Source of the DNA: Streptomyces sp. NBC_00223
GTDB taxonomy: Bacteria; Actinomycetota; Actinomycetes; Streptomycetales; Streptomycetaceae
Assembly: GCF_036199905.1 (NCBI RefSeq)
Contig: NZ_CP108109.1
Location: 620,001-684,000 of the forward strand
Reading direction: 5' to 3'
DNA: 64,000 nucleotides
Shown piece by piece: positions 30,701 to 36,357 of this stretch; the stretch's first letter is position 1; each line of letters opens with the position of its first letter. The translations under genes were made by a program, and so were the position numbers. Below the pieces are notes generated by a model. It had not been told where the DNA came from and did not search any database. It saw only the letters and a program-made list of their open reading frames with translations.

Positions 30701-33700
30701 ACCCGCTTGATCGAGTCAATGCCCAGATCCGCCTCGATGTCCATCGCCGGATCCAGCATGTCCGCCGGGTAGCCGGTCTTCGCCGCCACGACGTCGAGCA
30801 GCGCCTCGCGCACGGCGTCGGCGTCCAGGGCGGCGGGCGCGGGGGCCGGAGCGGGCGCGGCGACGGCCGCCGGGGGTACGGGGGCCGGGGTGACGGGGGC
30901 CGGTGCCACGACCGGCTCGGGGGCCCGTACCGGCTCGAAAACGTGCGCCGGCTCGGGAACCCGCACCGGGGCGGCGGGCGGAAGGGCCGCCGCGGCGACG
31001 GGCGCCGAGGGCGCGAGCGCGTAGGCGGCGGGGGCGGGAACGGCGGCGGGCGGCAGCGCGGTGGGCCGTACGGGCGCGGCGGCCCCGTACTCCAGCCGGG
31101 CCAGCTCCTGGAGGGTCTCGTTGGCCCGCAGATGGGTGCGGCCGATGGCGAGCCCGTGCTCCTTGACAGCGGTCACGCCGGGCAGGATCGCGTCGAGCCG
31201 CCCCTGCTCACCGGCCCCGGCCAGCAGCTCGGTGAGCTGCCGCGCGGTCTCCAACTGGCCGTCCAGGTACTGGTGATGCATCGTCAGATGGTCGGCGACG
31301 GCGCCGGGAAGCGCGTCGTACGCCGCGGGCACGGCCGCTCGCGGGGCCGGGTTCGGATCGTTCACGGTACGCCTGTCCTGTACGTCGGCGGTGGTGACTC
31401 CACCCGCGGGGGTGGGCGTGGAACGGGACGGGGAGGGGCCGGCCAGGGCCGGTTCCGGCCTGCGTACGGCCGCCGCGGGGGCCGGTGCGGGCAGTGTGGC
31501 GACCGCGCCTCCCCCGACAGAGGCGGCCGCGGACACGGACGCGGACGCGGGCTGGGGCACGGGAACGCTTACGGGCGCCGCCACGGCGGACACGGCCGGC
31601 ACCGAGGCCGCCGGTGCGAGCGCGTAGGAGCCGGCCGTCACCTGGGCCACCCGGTAGCCGTTCTCCAGCGCGTTCCGGTAGGCGGCCTTGCGGGCGTCCG
31701 AGACGTAGTTGATGCCGTTGAGCATGATGGTCATGCCCTTGGTCTGCCGCACGGGCCGCGGCGCGGCGACGTACCGGTCGGCGGTCTCCAGCGGCAGGCC
31801 GAGGACGGCGAGCCGGGCCACGGACTGCTTGAGGGCCAGGTCCGCGTCCTTGCCGGGTCCGGCGTCCAGCGAGAGCACGGTGTGCTCGCGCCCGCCCAGG
31901 ATGCGGCCGACCAGCCGGCCGAGCACGCCCTTGGGCCCGAACTCCACGAAGGTGCGGAAGCCCGCCGCGTACATCTCCTCGACACGGTCGGCGAACGCCA
32001 CCGGGTTGACCAGCTGTTCGGCCAGCACCCGGCGGTTGGCGTCGGCGTCGTCGCCGTAGGAGGCGCCGGGGGTGTTGGCGAAGACCGGGGCCGCCGGCCG
32101 GGCGATCGTGACGTCCGCCAGACTGTCGCGGAAGGCGTCGAGGGCGTGGGCGACCAGCGGGGTGTGGAAGGCGGCGGACACCGGGAGCCGCTTGGCCTGC
32201 ACACCCGCGGCGGCCGCGACCTCAAGGAGCCGCACGACCGCGTCGGTGGGACCGCCGACGACGATCTGGTCGGCGGCGTTGCGGTTGCAGACCACCACGC
32301 CGGGGACCTCGCGCAGGAGTTCGGCGACCTTGTCCTCGCCGGCGGTCAGCGACACCATCGCGCCCGCGTCGAAGCCCGGGGTGTCCGGCGGCGCCATCGC
32401 CTTGCCGCGGGCGCGGGCCAGCGCGAAGAAGTCGTCGTCGGCGAGCGCGCCCGAGGCCCACAGCGCGGTCAGCTCACCGAAGCTGTGGCCGAGGAAGCCG
32501 TCGGCCCGGAAACCGAGTTCGCGCAGGTAGCCGTACTGGCCGGCGGACAGCGCGCCGATGGCGGGCTGGGCGTACTCGGTCCTGCGCAGCGACTCCTCCT
32601 GCGCGGCGCGGTCCTCGGCGCTGAAGACCGGGATGGGGAAGGCGGCCCTGGACAGCGGCTCGGTGCCCTCGAAGTGCCGGTTGGCCCGGTCGAAGGCGGC
32701 GCGCAACGGGGGCAGCGCCATGACGGCGGTCAGCCCCGCGTCGACGTACTGGCTGCCCTGTCCGGCGAACAGGGCGCCGACCTTGCCGGGTTCGGCCGCC
32801 CGGGCGCGGAAGTGGACGCCCTTGGGGTGCGACCACTCGGTGGTGTCCGGCCGGGCCCGCAGCCCGTCGAGCGCGACCCGCTTCAGCTCGGCGAGCTGGG
32901 CGTCACCGGTCGCGGCCAGGGCGATCCGGGCGTGGCCCGCGGGCACCGGGCCCGCGACCGGCGCCGCGTCGTCCGCGAGCAGGGCGGTCAGCGCGGCGGT
33001 GTCGGGCGCGTGCCACAGGTGGACGGCGGCGACGGGGTGGCCGGTCTGCGTGTCCTCGCCCGTGCCGTGCTCCTGGAGCACGAAGTGGAAGTTGGTGCCG
33101 CCGAAGCCGAAGGAGGAGATCGCGGCCCGGCGTTCGGGGCGGTGCGGGTCCCTGATCCACGGCCGGGCCGCGGTGTTGACGTAGAGCGGGCCGGAGGCGA
33201 AGTCGATCGCCGGGTTGGGCTCGTCGACGTTGATGGTGGGCGGCAGCACCCGGTTGTGCAGGGCCATCGAGAGCTTGATCAGCCCGGCCGCGCCCGCCGC
33301 CGCCTTGGTGTGCCCGATCTGCGACTTGACGCTGCCGATGGCCGCGTACTGCTTCTGGTCGGTCGACGCGCTCACCACCTCGGCGAGCGCGGACAGTTCG
33401 GTGGCGTCGCCGACGGCGGTGCCGGTGCCGTGCGCCTCGAACAGCTCGACCGAGTCGGGGGCGCACATGGCGTCCTCGTACGCCCGGCGCAGGGCGACCG
33501 TCTGGCCCTCCTTGCGCGGCGCGTAGATGGACTTGAAGCGGCCGTCGCTGGAGGAGCCCATGCCGCGCAGCACGGCGTAGATCCGGTTGCCGTCGCGCTC
33601 GGCGTCGGCGAGCCGGCGCAGCGCGAGCATGCCGATGCCCTCGCCGATCAGCGTGCCGTCCGCGTTCTTGTCGAAGGGCCGGATGTGGCCGGACTTGGAG

Positions 33701-34482
33701 AAGGCGGGCGTCTTGCTGAAGCAGAGGTACATGAAGATGGTGTTCTCGGCGTCGCAGCCGCCGGTCAGCATCGTGTCGGCGCGGCCTTCGAGCAGTTCGC
33801 TGACCGCCGCCTTGACCGCGCCCAGCGAGCTGGCGCAGGCCGCGTCGATGGTCATGTTGGTGCCGCCGAGGTCGAGCCGGTTGGCGATCCGGCCCGCGAC
33901 GACGTTGCCGAGCATGCCGGGGAAGGAGTTCTCCTCCCAGGGCGCGAAGGCGAGTTTGAACTTCTCGGCGATCTCCTCGGCGTCCCGGTCGCTGAGCCCG
34001 CAGCTGCGGACGACCTCCTTGAGCACGGGGGTCTGGAGCCGGGCGGAGAGCGGCTGGGTGAGCTGGTTGGCGCCGGTGATGCCGAGGATGACCCCGGTAC
34101 GCGTCGGGTCGTACCACGACTGTCCCGCGCCCGCGTCGGCGAGCAGGTCGCGGGCGACCACGAGGCTCAGCAGTTGGAGTACGTCGGTGACTTCGAGGGT
34201 GTTGGGCGGAAGTCCGAACTCCAGCGGGTTGAAGGGGACGTCGGGGATGAAGCCGCCGCGATTGGCGTAGGTCTTGTCCGGCACCGAGGGGTCGGGGTCG
34301 TAGTGCTCATTGACGTCCCAGTGTCCGGCCGGCACCTCTTCGATGCAGTCGGCGGCGGACATGACGTTGCCCCAGAAACTGCCCAGGTCGGGCGACTTGG
34401 GGAAGAGGGCGGACAGACCGACGATCGCCACGGGATCACGTGCGAGTCGACGGTCGAGGTCGGACTCCAGGTTAGGGTTCAC
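27769..34482 (-). CDS. pfaA: PfaA-like synthase subunit: KS-MAT-ACP-ACP-KR-DH
   Basis: A 2237-residue iterative type I synthase. Approximate order: KS 15-460 (DAACASS near residue 212, EAHGTGTAVGD, IGHTKAAAG); malonyl-CoA acyltransferase 565-880 (ALFAGQGSQ, GHSFGE near 667, AFH consistent with malonyl selection); Ala/Pro linker; two ACPs with attachment serines in LGIDSIKRVEVL near 1256 and 1357; ketoreductase around 1680-1930 (VVTGGGRGI, SSVAGFFGN, YAMAN); C-terminal PKS-type dehydratase (VVTDHVIGDAPVLPA near 1985). This is the hallmark PfaA/Pfa2 layout, though with only two ACPs where marine homologues have five or more. GTG start at 34482 with AGGAGAG upstream. It lies 74 bp upstream of the PfaC-like gene. 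Confidence 0.95.
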   Translation of the reverse strand: MNPNLESDLDRRLARDPVAIVGLSALFPKSPDLGSFWGNVMSAADCIEEVPAGHWDVNEHYDPDPSVPDKTYANRGGFIPDVPFNPLEFGLPPNTLEVTDVLQLLSLVVARDLLADAGAGQSWYDPTRTGVILGITGANQLTQPLSARLQTPVLKEVVRSCGLSDRDAEEIAEKFKLAFAPWEENSFPGMLGNVVAGRIANRLDLGGTNMTIDAACASSLGAVKAAVSELLEGRADTMLTGGCDAENTIFMYLCFSKTPAFSKSGHIRPFDKNADGTLIGEGIGMLALRRLADAERDGNRIYAVLRGMGSSSDGRFKSIYAPRKEGQTVALRRAYEDAMCAPDSVELFEAHGTGTAVGDATELSALAEVVSASTDQKQYAAIGSVKSQIGHTKAAAGAAGLIKLSMALHNRVLPPTINVDEPNPAIDFASGPLYVNTAARPWIRDPHRPERRAAISSFGFGGTNFHFVLQEHGTGEDTQTGHPVAAVHLWHAPDTAALTALLADDAAPVAGPVPAGHARIALAATGDAQLAELKRVALDGLRARPDTTEWSHPKGVHFRARAAEPGKVGALFAGQGSQYVDAGLTAVMALPPLRAAFDRANRHFEGTEPLSRAAFPIPVFSAEDRAAQEESLRRTEYAQPAIGALSAGQYGYLRELGFRADGFLGHSFGELTALWASGALADDDFFALARARGKAMAPPDTPGFDAGAMVSLTAGEDKVAELLREVPGVVVCNRNAADQIVVGGPTDAVVRLLEVAAAAGVQAKRLPVSAAFHTPLVAHALDAFRDSLADVTIARPAAPVFANTPGASYGDDADANRRVLAEQLVNPVAFADRVEEMYAAGFRTFVEFGPKGVLGRLVGRILGGREHTVLSLDAGPGKDADLALKQSVARLAVLGLPLETADRYVAAPRPVRQTKGMTIMLNGINYVSDARKAAYRNALENGYRVAQVTAGSYALAPAASVPAVSAVAAPVSVPVPQPASASVSAAASVGGGAVATLPAPAPAAAVRRPEPALAGPSPSRSTPTPAGGVTTADVQDRRTVNDPNPAPRAAVPAAYDALPGAVADHLTMHHQYLDGQLETARQLTELLAGAGEQGRLDAILPGVTAVKEHGLAIGRTHLRANETLQELARLEYGAAAPVRPTALPPAAVPAPAAYALAPSAPVAAAALPPAAPVRVPEPAHVFEPVRAPEPVVAPAPVTPAPVPPAAVAAPAPAPAPAALDADAVREALLDVVAAKTGYPADMLDPAMDIEADLGIDSIKRVEVLGVLQERFPGVTSVGPEQLGELRTLDDIVGFVVAGAGESAAPASAVPAPAAPASPAVDADAVRSVLLEVVAAKTGYPADMLDPAMDIEADLGIDSIKRVEVLGVLQERFPDVKSVGPEQLGELRTLDDIVGFVVGDTPAGPAEPAAPAAAHTAAAAEATTAAAPAQAAAPQAPGIGRAHAALAEVPAPDRLLDVYPSNAPALVVDDGGDFVPAAVARLSADGWQVHVLRLPGVPQRLTDVKDHALTGWGANELAARVEEIAADHLHLVLVPATRQDTDWRDGVRQLTHGLLLARHVVEPLRASTAAGRAAFVTVTALDGGFGLGGVDESLAPAGGFGGLVKTLAIEAPEVFCRGVDLAPGLAPEDAAALVVAELTDAAAGPVQVGHDGRRRLTLSLAATPLSFTDGEADSSEAPALTPDDLLVVTGGGRGITARCAVELATRYRSGLLLLGRTVLGDEPGWAAGVEGAAELKAAAVGQLRADGEKPSPKRVEQLYQEVIGAREIRSTLALIRGTGAFAEYLAVDITDGEAVRAVLAPYEARITGLVHGAGVLADQLIAQKKAAEVERVFAPKLGGLRAVVAALPEDRLRHVVLFSSVAGFFGNRGQSDYAMANEVLNVWAAAFKRRHPRARVTSLNWGAWDSGMVSPQLKAVFAERGIRLIDTETGPRLFAEQFAAEHTGDVVTVLGPTSPLSSREAAPPSAGIVVERRLDDVAQAPVVTDHVIGDAPVLPATVALGWLIGAVERLTGATVRQVRDFAVHKGVVFDGAEHTRFHLTAAPGTEPGTTDVAVRSLGDDGSVRPRYAARVPLAADPAPAPRATGLPALGGGRDAAGFYTDGTLFHGPALRGVRRVAAEDGERLVLECALPEQRPGAGAFNATLYGPGTADLLLQAALVWNRLHRGTASLPLSVAQVDLYRALPDAEPFLVAVEPAEEGGQSGPLTVTAYDPVGEVLARFTGVSVVSSPQLAAKFANR
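30298..30791. repeat. Near-identical tandem ACP-coding repeats
   Basis: The two ACP-coding segments (30298-30488 and 30601-30791) repeat with a period of 303 bp and differ at only a handful of positions. This shows recent duplication or ongoing homogenisation by gene conversion. Confidence 0.9.
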
Positions 34483-34534
34483 TGAGAAGCTCTCCTGTGT
34501 TCATTGCGATGGCCGGATCACAGGCGGGTCCCGG

Positions 34535-35467
34535 TCAGACGGTGCTGGGCACGCCGTGGGGTCCGCGGGGGGCCGGTTCCGCCGCCGGGCGGCCGGAAAG
34601 CGCCTGGGCGATGACCGCCGCCGCGTCGGGACGGGTGAGCATGGTGTAGTGGTCACCGGGGCTGGGCAGGATGCCCAGCCCGTGGCGGGCCAGGGGTCCC
34701 CAGCCCAGGTCGCGGTCGCCGGGGATCAGGCTGCGGGCCGCCTTGACCAGCACCAGCGGCACGGGGGCCGGCGCCGGACGGTGGCCGAGGGTGAGCCGGT
34801 TGTTGCGCAGCAGCCCGTCGACGTAGGTGTCGTAGAGCTTGCGCACCCCGGGCAGTGTGACGTCCGCCGGCAGCGCGCCGGCGGCTGTGGCGGCGTCGAG
34901 CACGGCGGTCAGTCCCTCGTCGGCGGAGGCCGTGGCCAGCCGCTCGGGCGGACACTCCACCGCCCGGCCGCGTTTGGCGCCCAGGTACATGGCGAACCAG
35001 CCGAGCAGCAGGGGGGTGTCGAGTTCGTCGTCCGCGCGCTGGTAGTCGTCCAGGGGGGCGATGCTGTCGAGCAGGACGAGCCGCGCGGGCCGCCGTGCCC
35101 GGGGGGTCAGCGCGACCATGGTGTGCGCGACGACCCCGCCGAAGGACCAGCCCGCGAGTACGGGGACCGGGTCCGGGTGCGTGGCGTCCAACTCCGCGAG
35201 CAGCCGGCCCGCGAGGTCTTCGACCGTGGTGTCGGCGGGGGCGCCGGTCAGCGCCGGTTCCCAGTAGTCCGGCAGGCTGCCGAGGTCGAGTACGGTCAGG
35301 CCGTCCCCCTCGGGGAGGGCGGCGGCCAGGGTCTGGTAGACGGTCGGGGCCAGGGCGCCGGGGTGAACGACGACGGCCGTGACGCCGCCGGGGCCGGCCG
35401 TGCGGACCCGGCGGACGACGGCCGGCGGTCTCCGGCCCGCCCCGCCGCTACTGCGCGGCGCCGGCAC
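34535..35467 (-). CDS. Thioesterase (alpha/beta-hydrolase, PKS/NRPS type)
   Basis: A 310-residue stand-alone thioesterase. The nucleophile elbow is GWSFGG and the catalytic His is in SPGDHYTML, giving the usual Ser-Asp-His arrangement of type II or release thioesterases. It resembles the terminal TE of PKS and NRPS enzymes (VLAGWSFGGVVAHTMV). Because neither Pfa-like protein carries a TE, this enzyme is the probable chain-release step; marine PUFA clusters generally lack a dedicated clustered TE. The GTG at 35467 overlaps the ACP gene by 20 nt. A true start further inside, near the conserved VTAVVVHPG, cannot be excluded. Confidence 0.9.
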   Translation of the reverse strand: MPAPRSSGGAGRRPPAVVRRVRTAGPGGVTAVVVHPGALAPTVYQTLAAALPEGDGLTVLDLGSLPDYWEPALTGAPADTTVEDLAGRLLAELDATHPDPVPVLAGWSFGGVVAHTMVALTPRARRPARLVLLDSIAPLDDYQRADDELDTPLLLGWFAMYLGAKRGRAVECPPERLATASADEGLTAVLDAATAAGALPADVTLPGVRKLYDTYVDGLLRNNRLTLGHRPAPAPVPLVLVKAARSLIPGDRDLGWGPLARHGLGILPSPGDHYTMLTRPDAAAVIAQALSGRPAAEPAPRGPHGVPSTV

Positions 35468-35717
35468 GCTGGGTGCTCTCCTCGGATATGAACTCGGCGA
35501 GGTCCTTCACCGTCGGGTGGTACCAGAGTGCCGTGGTGCCCAGCTCGAAGCCGAGCCAGTTCTCCAGCTCGCCGGCCAGGATCAGCGCCTCGGTGGAGTC
35601 GAGGTCCAGCTCGTCGAAGTACTGCTCGGAGGGGACCTCGCTGCGGTCCACCCCCAGACGCTGAGCGATTTTGTCGATCAGCCAGTCCTGAGCGTCCTTC
35701 GCCGTTACAGCACTCAT
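35448..35717 (-). CDS. Free-standing acyl carrier protein
   Basis: An 89-residue ACP with the phosphopantetheine serine Ser41 in DELDLDSTEALILAGELE. The attachment motif is DS followed by Thr, not the DSL of fatty-acid ACPs; this fits carriers from secondary pathways. The ATG at 35717 has GGAGGAG about 6 nt upstream. It is the first gene of the lipid operon and overlaps the thioesterase by 20 nt. A free ACP in addition to the tandem ACPs suggests that a starter or an off-loaded chain is handled on a separate carrier, for example for the ACAD pair; that role is inference. Confidence 0.93.
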   Translation of the reverse strand: MSAVTAKDAQDWLIDKIAQRLGVDRSEVPSEQYFDELDLDSTEALILAGELENWLGFELGTTALWYHPTVKDLAEFISEESTQRAGAAQ

Positions 35718-35791
35718 CACCTGCTCCTCCCTCGTACGGAACATCGGCCGAATACCGAGTAGTGCCTGACGGCCATCTCAATACCCGTCGA

Positions 35792-35820
35792 AGCCTAAAC
35801 AAGGAGCCCACCTTCACCAA
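35792..35820 (-). promoter_or_regulatory. Candidate sigma-70-type promoter of the lipid operon
   Basis: Reading leftward: -35 TTGGTG (35820-35815), 17-nt spacer, -10 TAGGCT (35797-35792). The predicted start is near 35785, giving a leader of about 68 nt before the ACP ATG at 35717. Confidence 0.5.
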
Positions 35821-35879
35821 GGCCGCACAGAGGAAAAGCACAACTTTTAATCTCCGGTTATCAGAATGGGAATCTAGCA

Positions 35880-35895
35880 GTTAGTAACCACTAAC
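35880..35895. promoter_or_regulatory. 16-bp palindrome GTTAGT-N4-ACTAAC, copy 1
   Basis: Perfect 6-bp arms with a 4-bp spacer, about 60 bp upstream of the candidate -35 of the lipid operon. A near copy lies at 36116. It is a probable binding site for a dimeric regulator not encoded next to it. Confidence 0.55.
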
Positions 35896-36115
35896 CACCG
35901 AAACGGCATATGCGGACCGCGCCCGATGCCAAATGCGCTGGCCAGCGGGGTGTCAGGGGCGGATGGAGGCTCCGGTTCCCCACGCACCTCAGCAGACCCG
36001 GCAGATGTGGGCCACCTCACACCGCCACCCCCGAGTGGGGGTAGTGGCACACACTTCGCCCACACTCGCACAACCGGGCGATTTTGCCACCGCCATAAGC
36101 GTGGGAAAGTTGTCA

Positions 36116-36131
36116 GTTATTCATCACTAAC
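36116..36131. promoter_or_regulatory. 16-bp palindrome GTTATT-N4-ACTAAC, copy 2
   Basis: Same layout as 35880-35895 with one arm mismatch (GTTATT in place of GTTAGT). It is nested in an AAAGTT...AACTTT inverted repeat. The copies are 236 bp apart. Confidence 0.5.
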
Positions 36132-36357
36132 TTTCGCACGCGGTTCGTTGTCCTGAATGTTCCGGGTCTTTTCCGCCACGCGGCCGGGAATTCATCTCTT
36201 TTGGCTTCACCGCCGCCGGGTCCGAGACACCCGGCCAATAGGCGCGTTTTCGGGCACGGAAGGCACCGGGCACACTTATGGCCATCTCCTTTACGGCCGC
36301 GGCGCCCGCGCCCCTCGCCCGGTCCGCGCTTTTTTTCACCGCCCGGCCGCGCGCCCT

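Larger units (their letters stand above)
35718..36357. other. AT-rich regulatory region upstream of the lipid operon
   Basis: No gene is seen in these 640 bp. The section 35780-36135 is markedly more AT-rich than its surroundings. It holds the probable operon promoter (35792-35820), two copies of a 16-bp palindrome (35880-35895, 36116-36131), a small stem ACCCCC-GAGT-GGGGGT (36027-36042), and the 3' end region of the upstream FAD/Fe-S gene. The T-run at about 36330-36336 is not preceded by a convincing stem. Confidence 0.65.

Noticed and set aside
19706..34482. Modular type I PKS or heterocyst-glycolipid (Hgl) synthase identity
   Set aside because: The PfaD partner, tandem ACPs in the PfaA layout, KS-CLF fusion and FabA-like DH pair fit Pfa-type synthases; there is no Hgl-style loading or reductase module.
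29809..34485. A 1558-codon plus-strand frame opposite the PfaA-like gene
   Set aside because: It has low-complexity composition, no motifs and no ribosome binding site; the minus strand carries catalytic signatures throughout.
36320..36340. T-run as a terminator of the FAD/Fe-S gene
   Set aside because: The T-run is on the plus strand and no stable stem precedes it in the direction of that minus-strand gene.
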